The translations under genes and the position numbers were made by a program. The notes under the pieces were generated by a model. The model did no database searches, was not told the DNA's origin, and was given only the letters and a program-made list of their open reading frames with translations. From contig CAJNDS010001868.1 of the NCBI GenBank assembly GCA_905221605.1, forward strand, positions 362,001-426,000: 64,000 nucleotides of DNA, given 5' to 3'. Of the stretch, positions 50,578 to 60,457 are shown in pieces; position 1 is the first letter of the stretch, and the number at the start of each line of letters is the position of its first letter. The stretch is from Symbiodinium natans. Lineage: Eukaryota; Sar; Dinophyceae; Suessiales; Symbiodiniaceae.

Positions 50578-53500
50578 TTAGCTGCCGGAGGTGGGCTGAC
50601 AGCTGCCGCAATGGACCCCCGCGGCCCGAGGCTTGAGCCATGGTGTACCCCACCGCTCACCATGGCGCGCGTTGGTGATAGCCTCGCTTTGGGCTGGTGA
50701 CTGCAGCGGCGTAAGAACCTCGACTGCAGTAGCAGCTACCACGTCGGGACTGTGACTACCCGCGGGCACAGGGCTGTTTCCCGGAGAGTCCACATCAATC
50801 GCAGTTTCGGAGGCAGCCTTACCCGTACGAACAGGTAGGAGGTGAAGACCGCGGGGGGCTCGCATTATGCCGGCCTTGTGTTCGAAAGCCGGGTCAGCGC
50901 GTTGAGCAGATCCCCGCCTGGGCGGCGTCCTAATGCTGGTATCCCCTAGCAAGCAGGTGAGGTACTGGGCGACCCCATCTCCTTCCCTCACCGGCTGGAA
51001 GGGGACACAATACACAGCATTGGGCAAGGGCTCCAGGACGAAGCCGCGCGTTTGCAGACTAGCAATGGTGCCCGAGTAGGAGTTGGAAGTGAAAGAGGGG
51101 CTCCCCCATCCTTCTTGCTTAAGTGTGCGGTAAAGAACTTCCCGCTTATCTCCCCAGGTGGCCTTCAAGGCCCACGCTTGATGCAGGGGTGGGGCTTCAA
51201 AGAGGTCCAGCCCTACTTTGCGTTCCGCAGGCAGCACGATGCTGGCTACTGTCCGTTCTCGGAAGGCTTGCTTGTGTAATGCCTTTGCAACGCCAGGGCC
51301 ATCCATGCTCCACAAGCTGGCTTGTGTGCGCGCATATTCCGCGAATTCAATCAGGCCTCCGGTTGCGCAGGCCGCCATTTGGAAGCATGCACCTATACCA
51401 TCAGAGTAGTGCGGTGCCACGAAAACCAAAGCCCCAAGTCCTCTCGTGAAGGAGGAGGTGGCTCGGGCAAACCCTGCCTCGCTACTAAACAGGAATCCAG
51501 AAGCCCGACAAGTCACAAAGACACCTATCCCAAATGTGGGGCCAGTGGAGCAAGCCGTGGTGATAGCGCCGAAGAAGCGTTTAAGGGACCCTATGTGATT
51601 CATGAGGAAGGTCCGAAACGTCACAAGGCTCCAAGTGGTGGGCGCGCCAGTCAGCGGGAAATCTTGCGCGGTTTGGCAGGCTTCAAGTAGGCTCATATCG
51701 TCATCGCCCAGTGGGTCTGCGGGGAGACTCGACTGCAGCATAAACTTCATTTGAGTAACAATCCTGGCATACTGAGAGACCATCCCGATAGGGGAGTCAG
51801 GATAAACCTGGTGCCCAAAAGTGAGCACAATGTCCGCCAGGACCATGCTGAGGTCGTAGCTTCTGCCTAGTTTGGTTTGGGTCTCATCCTGATCTGGCAC
51901 CCGTACCCATCGGCACGTTTCCATCCACCTGCCTGCAAAGCTACGCAGTGGCCGCCCGAGCAGGTGCTGCATCGTGGGACCTGGTGGCATAAGTAGCCGA
52001 GGGACCCCGCCTGTCAGATCGAAGCGGCACGCCTCCGAGTACCGACATGCGTATAGAATGGCAGCAATCTCAGGAGGGAGGCGCATGGATGAACAGAGCG
52101 AGAGGTTGATAGCCGGTCCGACAATGGCCTTCAGCCCGGCGGCCTGCATGACTGTCTCGGCTTGCTTCGGTTTGACGATGCTCATACAGAGAATCGAATC
52201 CAGCATCGAGACCGCTGAGAACAACACTTCTGACGCTCCAGAGGAACGGTGGGGCTTGCCCCAAGAGGGCATCTCGCCTTGCCCCTTTTTCCACGGGCCG
52301 GAACTTTGGGCCGTTTGCCGCAAAAGGGCTGCAGGCAAGGTGGCTGGCGTGTGAAGGTCGGCAGGGACCGCATTGAGACCACAAATCTTTTGCTCCAACA
52401 ACTCCGTGACGAAGTGGTAATTGGGCCGCGATCCTCCAGCGGGCTGTCTGTGGTCGCCAATCATGACATCGAGTGCATGCTTGATGTGCGCCAGGATGGT
52501 GTTGGAACCCGGTGTGCCCAACTGCTGGGCTTCATCTCGGAGGAGCAACTCAACATCCTTTAGACGGTTAATGAGCTGCGAGTAGGGAAAGCTAAGCCTT
52601 GCCACAATCGTACCATGCGTCGTGGCTACAAGTAGCCCCCGGTACAAATCGTGCACATCAAAGGGGAGCTTATGTGTGTCCTTCTCCTTGTTACCCGGTA
52701 TGCGAAAGATGCGGCTGCGAACAAATTCATTGCTAGCAGTCGTGAGCCTATCAACCGCCTCGACATAGGCACGAACCGATTCATTGCCATGAGCGGTGTA
52801 CAGGGTGAGCCGGTTCGTCAGGCACGCAAGAAGAACTCCTAAAAACGCGCAGGACCGTGTCTTCCCGCTGCCAGGCGCCCCCGTTATGAATACAGAAGTA
52901 CGATTAGCGGCCAGGCCGTACGAGCACGCTCCCAGCAGCGCTGCCAGGTGTCCATCCGCCCCCCAAAAGGTATCACAGAGGCACGTAAGGAAGGCGGGAC
53001 CAACTGCGAGCGCAAAGATGCTGGCGCGAGTCCTCGGATCGTGCTCGTTACTCAACGAGTCCTGGGACATGCGTAGACGCTCCGCATGCCACAGCGCAGG
53101 AGTCCGGGCGTCCTCCTGGCCGGGCAGCGGAGAGTCAGGCAGCGTGGCTAACACGCCACTCAGCAGCGTCGGCGTCCATTCTTTGCGATAGGTTTGTTCC
53201 TCCGCAAGCCAAAGGTTAAGGATGCTTTGCAAGGTGTTGGAAGCCCCCGGACCCGCAGTAGGCGATGCCTGCGCAGCTTGCGTTGCGTGCTTGCCTCTGA
53301 AGACTTGGCAGACCTCCGGGTGAATGAGCTGTGCCCATGTGTCGTGCCAGTTCCCTCTCACCACCAGCCCGATAATGAGGACAAGCACTAGATCCGTGAG
53401 AAAGCCCGGCAACCAATGTGGCTGCCGGATGGCATCAAGAGGCGAGTCTTCTAGCGGAACGCCCAATGCAACATGTTGCCTTTCCCTAGGCATGTGTAAC

Positions 53501-56500
53501 AGGGCATCCCAAAGCGGGGTAGAGGCTCCTCCGGGCAGAACTTCAAGCTGGCTGACTCTCGGCAATGAGGGTCGTTGCGCGAATTGGTTGTGCTGTTCAT
53601 CAGTCAAGAGCAGGGCAATGGTTATATTGACTGGCTGCATGGCCTTACTTTCTCCAGGGCCGGTGGAAAGCTTCTTCGGGGCAAGGAGCTCTATAAACAT
53701 GCCTGGGTAGGCCACATCTCCCTTGTCTTCTCTCAAGGTAACCAGCAAAGCAGTGCCCTTGGCCGGCACTTTACCAGCGACAGCAAACCACTTTGTAGCC
53801 CAGTCAGGGACATCCGCCAACTCCGGTGTAAGGAGCATGACCGACGCTCGTGGGTAAACTCGATGGAGAAGGCAGATTGGCCACGTATGCGTGCCGGGCT
53901 TTATCGCCACAGGGGTGGCGGCCCGCTTGACCGCAGCTTGCTCTGGGTAGTGATACTGTTCCGAGGGCTCCTCCTCGATTTCTGCTTCCGAGGCCATGGC
54001 TAAAAACTGATAACCCAGCATGTCAACCAGGCGTTCTAACGACAGGTGGGGGAGCCACATACCCAAAACAAGCTTCATCGTGGGACCAAGTTCATGATAC
54101 GGGGGCGGCAAATCAGCCAGATGCGGCTTGGCATCCGTCAGGAGGACTTGGGTACAGTCAGCACGGAGACTGGCAATGCTCCGGTTCTCAGCGGAAGGTA
54201 TCCGGAGAAAAGCCTCCAGATCGGGGCGTGTGATTTGCCGTCCCAGCACGGAGTTGATGAAAGTTTTAGACTTATCCGAAAGCTGGACAGAGCCACACGC
54301 AACCCCCATCAAACCTGCCCGCACTGTGCGATCCATCCGGGGGTCGGCCAGGCCACAAATCTTTTTAGTCAATTCCTTATGCACATAATCCCCCGGCGTG
54401 AGCTGGAATAGCTCTTCACTTTGGACAAAGTGACCATAAGAGTGTCCACCACTGCCAAGTGACTCAGGTCCAGTGAAGTAGTAGAGACGCGCTCCCGCGC
54501 CAATCGCTTGCATCCTTGCTGCCTGGCTGGGCCGGAAGATACAAAGCTGGTCGCTCTCATGATGGACAAGACTAACAGCGTGCCGCAATTCCGAACCCAG
54601 GATATATTGCAGCATGGCCCGTGGCATGGCAATGCCGCCCAAACGTGCCTTGATGTGGACAAAATCGCCCTTGCAGTCAGGAAGCTTTTGGCGCTCATGC
54701 CAAGCGATAGCCACAGCAGCGCCCGTATACGACCCAGCAGAGAAACCCGTAACGCACAGTTTGCACTCGCCAGCTCTCCCCGCGGCGAGGCCCACATGCA
54801 GAGCGGTCAGCGCAGCAGTATGTGGCATGTGCAAGTGAGCTAGGGCCGGGCACATTGTCAGGGAGGCTTCTACCGAGCTGATTCTAGCACGAACCGCCGC
54901 TGGCAAACCGCATCCTTCGACCTGAGGGTACAGAGCACGTGCCCACAGCTGGGCGGCTTGAGGCAGGAGCAGCAGTGCATGTGCGGCATTACCGCTGGTC
55001 GAAAGCAACAATGGGCGTTGTGTGTCCTCATATCGGACTTTTTTGCCCTGGTTGTCCCGGACTGTTTCCATTTCTAAGCCAGTGAGTGCATAGGAATTGG
55101 CTGTGTGAATGATGCTACCCGACACAGTGGAGGGCGTATTCTCGGCCTTCCCATGCATCCCGCTAATGAAGAGCGACCGACATTCCCCTGAGGGGGTTAG
55201 GTGAGGCTTTGGGGGCGGGTACTGGTAGGCCGGAAAGGCAAAGGCTGCCAGGGCTTGTTGCACACGCATGGCAAGTCCATCATCCCAGTATTGACTGAGG
55301 CCCAGCGGCGTGACCTTTATGTCTGCAGCAAAGAGAGGCCACGGCAGATCCACCTGGGCCAGCCAAGCATGCGCAGCGGCAGCAAGAAGAGCAAGCGGCC
55401 CAGTTGGGGTATTGGGTCGACTGCGCCATTTCGGGGTGGCCCTGCAGGAAGATAGGACATCTTTCTTCCAAAACATGAGGACTCCAGGGAAGAGCTGGAG
55501 CCGCACTGGTCCACTGCCCTTTTTCCCAACAGAGGCCCACAGAGGGACGGTGCCCCCGTTGCCCCAGACCGACTCGGGCAGAGTAGGCAGCCGTACCACA
55601 CTCCCCCACTGCGGCAAGATGTTTTTGCCTTTGGCACCATATCCATGCACAAAAGGAGGGGGTATAACCTCGGCGTATCGGTTCGCCATGAATAAGTCAG
55701 GACCAGGTAGGATTGCCAAACGGGAGTGCAAGCCGCCGTAACCCCTGAGCAAGGGAAGAAATCCCTGTTCATACGGGCCTTGTCCCCATGTTTTGACCCC
55801 TCTGACCTGCCTGACTGGGGAGGCGCCAAACTGGATGTCTGGCTCTGGCCGGCCAGTATTAAGGTCGGCCGCTTTCCACGCAACTTCATGTATGTATCTT
55901 CCTAAAAGTGCCCACGCAAACACAAAGTCAGAATGCTTGTGAGCAGTGGTTCCGGCAAGAGGGGTGTTGCGTAGACATTGCCGATAATGGATCTGGTCCA
56001 ACGGCACCTGCTCATGCATACCAGGCAATGGAGTGGGCACTTCACTGGGCATGATGACTAGCTGCAGGGCTCGGCTCAACGCAGTACCAATGGAGGTCAC
56101 CGCACTAGCGACGTTGCTAGGGATGCAAAAGCGAGGGGGCCGGGGATTTTTGCCGTCCGGAGCATTCGGGTAGAAGATGACCAATCCCCCATTTGCTTCA
56201 AGCTGGTCCTCGGACGCACAAACCATGCCAATTGAGTTTGGCGATCGGGCCCCACACGGTATGGACCCGTCCGGCGAGCAACTCCACGGCGAGGCTGGAA
56301 GCGAGCCACAGGGCTGTGTCTCGTCCGTCTCGACTTCCATGCTGCCCAGTGACTCCGTCGAGAGGGTATTGGGCAGTAGATCGAGGACTGCAAACCTTCG
56401 CAGCTCTTCTGCTTCCCACCTGGCAGTGAACAAGGTGTCATGGTCAAGCAACATCAAGACCACCCCTGGCGCAAGGACTCTGAGGACTGCCAGAATTTCG

Positions 56501-56565
56501 GGCCCCGCCCACGTAAAGTGCACAGAGGCTAGCCCCGCTTCCTTGGTACCAAGATGGGAAACCAC
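50578..56565 (-). CDS. 1995-codon ORF: GT-like segment, alpha/beta-hydrolase-like domain, SF1 helicase
   Basis: Residues ~1-350 continue a possible nucleotide-sugar-transferase-like region (VVLMLLDHDTLF at ~33-44; NGGLVIFY; LPGPDLFMANRY), a weak call. Residues ~600-715 look like an alpha/beta hydrolase: elbow GFSAGSYTG at ~605-615, HHESDQLCIF at ~662-672, GGHSYGHF at ~704-711. Residues ~1220-1730 are a superfamily 1 (Upf1-like) helicase: Walker A GAPGSGKT ~1228-1235, Walker B/motif II LLLRDEAQQLG ~1338-1348, motif III IGDHRQPAGG ~1367-1376, a MVSQYARIVTQ motif ~1593-1603, and a motif-VI-like FTRGLGALVFV ~1707-1717. The tail is disordered. Intronless. I recall similar hydrolase-helicase ORFs from dinoflagellate genomes, but this is memory only. 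Confidence 0.7.
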   Translation of the reverse strand: MVSHLGTKEAGLASVHFTWAGPEILAVLRVLAPGVVLMLLDHDTLFTARWEAEELRRFAVLDLLPNTLSTESLGSMEVETDETQPCGSLPASPWSCSPDGSIPCGARSPNSIGMVCASEDQLEANGGLVIFYPNAPDGKNPRPPRFCIPSNVASAVTSIGTALSRALQLVIMPSEVPTPLPGMHEQVPLDQIHYRQCLRNTPLAGTTAHKHSDFVFAWALLGRYIHEVAWKAADLNTGRPEPDIQFGASPVRQVRGVKTWGQGPYEQGFLPLLRGYGGLHSRLAILPGPDLFMANRYAEVIPPPFVHGYGAKGKNILPQWGSVVRLPTLPESVWGNGGTVPLWASVGKKGSGPVRLQLFPGVLMFWKKDVLSSCRATPKWRSRPNTPTGPLALLAAAAHAWLAQVDLPWPLFAADIKVTPLGLSQYWDDGLAMRVQQALAAFAFPAYQYPPPKPHLTPSGECRSLFISGMHGKAENTPSTVSGSIIHTANSYALTGLEMETVRDNQGKKVRYEDTQRPLLLSTSGNAAHALLLLPQAAQLWARALYPQVEGCGLPAAVRARISSVEASLTMCPALAHLHMPHTAALTALHVGLAAGRAGECKLCVTGFSAGSYTGAAVAIAWHERQKLPDCKGDFVHIKARLGGIAMPRAMLQYILGSELRHAVSLVHHESDQLCIFRPSQAARMQAIGAGARLYYFTGPESLGSGGHSYGHFVQSEELFQLTPGDYVHKELTKKICGLADPRMDRTVRAGLMGVACGSVQLSDKSKTFINSVLGRQITRPDLEAFLRIPSAENRSIASLRADCTQVLLTDAKPHLADLPPPYHELGPTMKLVLGMWLPHLSLERLVDMLGYQFLAMASEAEIEEEPSEQYHYPEQAAVKRAATPVAIKPGTHTWPICLLHRVYPRASVMLLTPELADVPDWATKWFAVAGKVPAKGTALLVTLREDKGDVAYPGMFIELLAPKKLSTGPGESKAMQPVNITIALLLTDEQHNQFAQRPSLPRVSQLEVLPGGASTPLWDALLHMPRERQHVALGVPLEDSPLDAIRQPHWLPGFLTDLVLVLIIGLVVRGNWHDTWAQLIHPEVCQVFRGKHATQAAQASPTAGPGASNTLQSILNLWLAEEQTYRKEWTPTLLSGVLATLPDSPLPGQEDARTPALWHAERLRMSQDSLSNEHDPRTRASIFALAVGPAFLTCLCDTFWGADGHLAALLGACSYGLAANRTSVFITGAPGSGKTRSCAFLGVLLACLTNRLTLYTAHGNESVRAYVEAVDRLTTASNEFVRSRIFRIPGNKEKDTHKLPFDVHDLYRGLLVATTHGTIVARLSFPYSQLINRLKDVELLLRDEAQQLGTPGSNTILAHIKHALDVMIGDHRQPAGGSRPNYHFVTELLEQKICGLNAVPADLHTPATLPAALLRQTAQSSGPWKKGQGEMPSWGKPHRSSGASEVLFSAVSMLDSILCMSIVKPKQAETVMQAAGLKAIVGPAINLSLCSSMRLPPEIAAILYACRYSEACRFDLTGGVPRLLMPPGPTMQHLLGRPLRSFAGRWMETCRWVRVPDQDETQTKLGRSYDLSMVLADIVLTFGHQVYPDSPIGMVSQYARIVTQMKFMLQSSLPADPLGDDDMSLLEACQTAQDFPLTGAPTTWSLVTFRTFLMNHIGSLKRFFGAITTACSTGPTFGIGVFVTCRASGFLFSSEAGFARATSSFTRGLGALVFVAPHYSDGIGACFQMAACATGGLIEFAEYARTQASLWSMDGPGVAKALHKQAFRERTVASIVLPAERKVGLDLFEAPPLHQAWALKATWGDKREVLYRTLKQEGWGSPSFTSNSYSGTIASLQTRGFVLEPLPNAVYCVPFQPVREGDGVAQYLTCLLGDTSIRTPPRRGSAQRADPAFEHKAGIMRAPRGLHLLPVRTGKAASETAIDVDSPGNSPVPAGSHSPDVVAATAVEVLTPLQSPAQSEAITNARHGERWGTPWLKPRAAGVHCGSCQPTSGS

Positions 56566-57644
56566 CTCTCTTTAAACGGGCCTTCCCACTGCATGCGTGC
56601 TACCAAATGCCGGACAAAGTAGGGGAAATGCGGAATAGACAAGAAGCAGCGACTGTCCGTGACTAAGAGCAGGACATGGGCTCCTGCGGACTCAGCAGCC
56701 CGGAGCTGTGGAAGTAGGCAGCCGAGTAGTGCAGTGTAGTCGATCTCTGGGTGGAGACCTTGCGGCTCAGGCGGTTCGCCGGAAATGGCTCCAGAGGCCA
56801 ATCTCAATGGCAGGACGCCGCTAGGGGTGGGCTCAGGGAAATTCTGATTACTTTCTAGTGCCTGCGCGAGATCCTCAGGCTCCGGAGGCCCCGGCGCATG
56901 GTCAGCACTGAGATTGCGAAGCTGGCATATAGCCTGCATTGCGGTCGCCGCAAGGACCTGTGGACCTGGGTGGCTAGGGACATGCCACGGTGGCAGGTCG
57001 GCTGCAACTGGCACGGGAGGTGGCCTCCCATGTGGAATTCGCGGCGCGATCCTACTGACCTCACCCACTGGGTATTCTCCAACACGTGGAGGAATCGGCG
57101 GTATGGGAGGGCGAGGACTATTGTCCGGCCAGCAGACCCTAGGTGGATTAGGTGATGGAGTTTGCCAGGGCCCGGGAGACAGGGCTGTCTCCCTACCCAC
57201 TCCTTGTTCGGTGACAACACTCGCCCAAGGGGGAAGGTCTATCGCGTCACCAGGCAAAGCACTGTGCGTGGACACCGCTCGCCCCATGAGGGCACTGCTA
57301 TGCGGCATAATGCCGATGCCTGGCCTCCATGCATGCAGGAGAAAACAGCGAACCGTGGGTTGCCGGGCGAAGCAGACGGCGTTGCTGTTTCTCAAAAAGG
57401 CAGAGTGGTCCAGACACAACAAAGGTTGTATTTCCGGCGGAAAGTATCGGCACCAACCGGCAACATCGAGTTCGTGAGGCAGGATGACGCCGGCTTGCAT
57501 CTGCCTGGTCATTGCGACATCACTGGTCCCTAAAGTGGCAAGTGCAGTGAGTTGCCCTCTCCTGGCAACGTGAACTTGGAGTGCTTGCGTTCCAACCCGG
57601 ATCACATACGGTTGACAGGCATACGACTCCATGGCATCACTCAC
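56529..57644 (-). CDS. 371-codon ORF overlapping the helicase ORF in another frame
   Basis: Starts MSDAMESYACQPYVIRV..., has a Pro-rich middle, and ends in HVLLLVTDSRCFLSIPHFPY ... WFPILVPRKRG. It overlaps the next ORF by 37 nt. The end of this ORF (a beta-strand VLLLVTDS, then ...ERWFPILVPR) and the start of the next (VHFTWAGPEILAVL...VVLMLLDHD) read like one continuous alpha/beta domain cut by a frame change. Either a frameshift mutation or error near 56530-56565, or a programmed shift, would unite them. Function unknown. Confidence 0.5.
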   Translation of the reverse strand: MSDAMESYACQPYVIRVGTQALQVHVARRGQLTALATLGTSDVAMTRQMQAGVILPHELDVAGWCRYFPPEIQPLLCLDHSAFLRNSNAVCFARQPTVRCFLLHAWRPGIGIMPHSSALMGRAVSTHSALPGDAIDLPPWASVVTEQGVGRETALSPGPWQTPSPNPPRVCWPDNSPRPPIPPIPPRVGEYPVGEVSRIAPRIPHGRPPPVPVAADLPPWHVPSHPGPQVLAATAMQAICQLRNLSADHAPGPPEPEDLAQALESNQNFPEPTPSGVLPLRLASGAISGEPPEPQGLHPEIDYTALLGCLLPQLRAAESAGAHVLLLVTDSRCFLSIPHFPYFVRHLVARMQWEGPFKERWFPILVPRKRG

Positions 57645-58162
57645 CGAACATGGCAGGCAAAACTCATGTGACTACCACACAGACAGCGGACAACCACGAG
57701 GCAGCCTTCAGACACCAAGATCCCTGAAAAGCCCTAACACCAACAAAGGAGGACACCAAGAAGGGGAGGACCAAACCCAAAGCAGAGCACACAGGAGAGA
57801 AGAAACAGAGAGGCGAGAAACAAAGAAAAACCAGTCAGGAGCGTTAGAACCCTCAACACAAGGGGCACCTCGTTCAGTCAGCCAGCCACCCTGAGCTTGA
57901 GCCAAGGCACATCCAACGCGCAACCTGAAAAGGAATACAGCGTGTCATCGCAGGTGGCTGTTACTTGTGGCTGCAATGTGCTGCATGTACAAAGCAATGA
58001 CCTGGAGACAATGGCATCCTTTACTTTGTCCGTGCACAGTAGTAGCACCAGAATGCAGGCATACCTCGGTTGCTGGTCTGTCTGTAGCGACAACACAAGG
58101 CCCGGCGCGCATAAATCGATTAAAATGGAAAAAGGGAGGCACTCTCTACCCTGCCCCAACGA
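57645..58162. other. spacer without a supported gene
   Basis: Contains an A/G-rich stretch (57730-57850) and short open frames on both strands with no motif. It could hold the 5' leader of the downstream ORF or the 3' region of the hydrolase. Confidence 0.4.
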
Positions 58163-59032
58163 CTACTCCGGGAGCTCGATATGGTCCGCCAGCAGCCAAT
58201 CAGGGTCGCTCAGCAATGCAGGCCACACCACATGCTCCGGGTCCTTGCCAATAACCACCTGACGGATTGTGAGGCCGGGGGCCCAGGGGTACTGCGTGCG
58301 TCCGTAGCCCTTGAAGGCAGTAAAGTGTGAGTCTTCGGTAAGGGCTTCTGTGACAGGAGGCACGCGATGATTGCCCCGTACCGAGTAGCACATCCGAAGG
58401 TGGTGCTGAAAGGTCTCTACGTCCTTTCGTCCGCCATAAACTAAAATTCGTGTCTCCCCGCTCGTGGGGGCTGGCAGCAAAGAAGGCAGCCTAATGGGGC
58501 CCATGCAAACACAAGCCCGGAAGGTCGCATGGGCCTCGGAAATTGCAATCTGGTAGGTGATGGTTCCTCCAGAACCAAGGCCCATGAGATATGTGGGCAA
58601 GGAGATGCGAGGGCTCGCATCACGTTGGACGGCCAACAGGAGCGGTAGAACTTCCATTGTATACACTGCCTTGGTCCAGGCAGCACCGTCAGGCAACATC
58701 CAGGCAGGCGGTGAGCCTGCTTGTCCCGCCACAGGCCATGCGCAGGCAATGACGGCCTTTTTGAAGGCCAGGTTGCTCCACAGGTACTCGATGGCCCCTT
58801 GCCAAGGCAGTGGGTGCATATTCTCCACATAGAAGTGTCCACAACCAGGGAGGAGAAGCACTATCGAGTTGGCTTCCCCTGCATCCGCACTCGGCCGGGA
58901 TACAACAAAGGGGAGGGTTGAACTGCCATGGCTCGCCGTGATCCAGGTGTTTTCACGCCCAGCAACGAGCGGAGGGGCGACCAATGGAGGAGGCTGCAGG
59001 TTCTCCAGGCCAAGGGGCTCTTGCAATGCCAT
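58163..59032 (-). CDS. alpha/beta-hydrolase-like protein, 289 aa
   Basis: Residues ~57-65 (VLLLPGCGH) look like the first strand and oxyanion loop of an alpha/beta hydrolase. PTYLMGLGSGGTITYQIA (~146-163) looks like the nucleophile elbow, with Ser in L-G-S-G-G, so the usual first Gly is replaced. ETRILVYGGRKDVETFQHH could carry the acid, and the acid-His pairing is not certain. At 289 aa the length suits a single catalytic domain. No signal peptide is evident. It stands alone, in the same direction as the other ORFs, and several decayed copies lie at 46.3-48.2 kb. Substrate unknown. Confidence 0.6.
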   Translation of the reverse strand: MALQEPLGLENLQPPPLVAPPLVAGRENTWITASHGSSTLPFVVSRPSADAGEANSIVLLLPGCGHFYVENMHPLPWQGAIEYLWSNLAFKKAVIACAWPVAGQAGSPPAWMLPDGAAWTKAVYTMEVLPLLLAVQRDASPRISLPTYLMGLGSGGTITYQIAISEAHATFRACVCMGPIRLPSLLPAPTSGETRILVYGGRKDVETFQHHLRMCYSVRGNHRVPPVTEALTEDSHFTAFKGYGRTQYPWAPGLTIRQVVIGKDPEHVVWPALLSDPDWLLADHIELPE

Positions 59033-59329
59033 GGCGAAGAAGGGGCAGCCTATCCAATTGACGGGGCAAGGTAGAGGAAGACTGGGCAGCCTTGCCTGTG
59101 AGCCGTGCCGTCCAGCGCAAGAATGTCACACAACAACAAGCTTGCTCCCAACTTTCCCTGACTCAGCTCCCTTCAGTTGGGGACTACATCAGCAGTATAA
59201 CATGATCAAAGGTTACACCTTTCCAAATCGGTCAAGACAACAGCATGACAATACAGGAATGCCGCATGACCATGGATAACGACCGGTGTACTAGGCCGCC
59301 GTTTGTTCCGTATCCGCACAAGGTCAGCG

Positions 59330-60022
59330 TTAGATGTCACTGTCCGAATGCCGATTGTCCTCAAGCAAATGCATAGTCTCGTCATCTAAATGCTCGAGAA
59401 TGTCGGTAGCAATACGTTCATCAAGGAAGCACGCTACCCACTCCAGAATGACGGCATTATCATTAGGGACAGCATCGGACATCGCCTGCAAAAGCAAATG
59501 GACTTTATCGGCAGTGAAACGCCATGCAAGCAAAAGATGCTGCTCCAAATGCGCTTTTATGAGGTAAATTGGAAAATCTTCCTGGCGATGCACAATGATT
59601 GGCCTGGCCCAGGCTAAAAGGGCATTCTGCTGCGGTCCAGGCGGACGTCTGAACATCGCCAGTAACGCCCCGTACTCCTGGGCAAGCTCATTCCTCAAGT
59701 CCTGCGAAAGATCTCGAAGGTGGTGTGCAAGCCAGGCACGATGACCTCCAACAGAGTGCGCGAGTTCGGCCGCAGCAACCATGGCGAAGGTCCGTTGATT
59801 AGGACGTCCTTGGGCTGCCGAGGCATCGCGGATTCCTTGCAGTACGAGGCGCTTGGTGAGCGATATCCAGCCAGCACTACAAGTGTGGCCGTGGCCTTCG
59901 AGGATGGGCTCGCTGGAAAAGATCTCCGGGTGTTCGTAAGGGTAGCATCTTTCCCAGTCACTGTCGCCATCTCCATTGACAGCAGTGTAAAGGCTGCCAC
60001 CAATGACCAACGAAGCAGCCAT
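59330..60022 (-). CDS. 230-aa ORF, unknown
   Basis: MAASLVIGGSLYTAVNGDGD at the start, then a Trp/Leu/Ala-rich, probably helical region (AELAHSVGGHRAWLAHHLRD, EYGALLAMFRRPPGPQQNAL) and an acidic end (ILEHLDDETMHLLEDNRHSD). Balanced composition and a clean ATG argue for a real gene, but I know no family. It is the first ORF of the minus-strand cluster. Confidence 0.5.
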   Translation of the reverse strand: MAASLVIGGSLYTAVNGDGDSDWERCYPYEHPEIFSSEPILEGHGHTCSAGWISLTKRLVLQGIRDASAAQGRPNQRTFAMVAAAELAHSVGGHRAWLAHHLRDLSQDLRNELAQEYGALLAMFRRPPGPQQNALLAWARPIIVHRQEDFPIYLIKAHLEQHLLLAWRFTADKVHLLLQAMSDAVPNDNAVILEWVACFLDERIATDILEHLDDETMHLLEDNRHSDSDI

Positions 60023-60192
60023 GCCGGGCAGTTAGTTCGGGGAGGGCAAGCGGGCGCCTGCTCCTGTGAGCCCTGGCGGCACAGAACAAGGGGGCAAGTT
60101 AGCGGGTAATACCATCACTCCTTTATGTTCGCGGCTGAGAGGGCTATGAGCCACAGGAACAAACTGTCAATCCATGCGGGGGACTAGGGCGT

Positions 60193-60212
60193 GTGAGTGC
60201 GGGCGCACTCAC
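60193..60212. repeat. perfect hairpin GTGAGTGCG-GG-CGCACTCAC, copy 1
   Basis: Nine-base arms with a GG loop. The identical sequence, with flanking GT and GT, lies at 60424-60443, 231 bp away, bracketing a non-coding segment upstream of the ORF cluster. Confidence 0.85.
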
Positions 60213-60423
60213 GTACCCAACATCAAATCACTCCCGCACCCTCACAAGATTCGCCTCAGGTAATACTCGGGAGCAAGGGAGCAACCCGAACGGGAGCTCC
60301 TGAGCCGCTTCACCGAGCCCCTGCTCGGAAGTTGCGGTGAGGGGTCACTGCTCGTCAAACTTGTACAGAGAACGTAAATGGATATACTGCCTAGAGAAGA
60401 GATGCAGGTTCCTACACCGCCGT

Positions 60424-60443
60424 GTGAGTGCGGGCGCACTCAC
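60424..60443. repeat. perfect hairpin GTGAGTGCG-GG-CGCACTCAC, copy 2
   Basis: Identical to 60193-60212. The pair could be the ends of a small element, a transcription-termination or processing signal, or a replication-related site; the sequence alone does not decide. Confidence 0.85.
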
Positions 60444-60457
60444 GTGGCATGAGCAAC

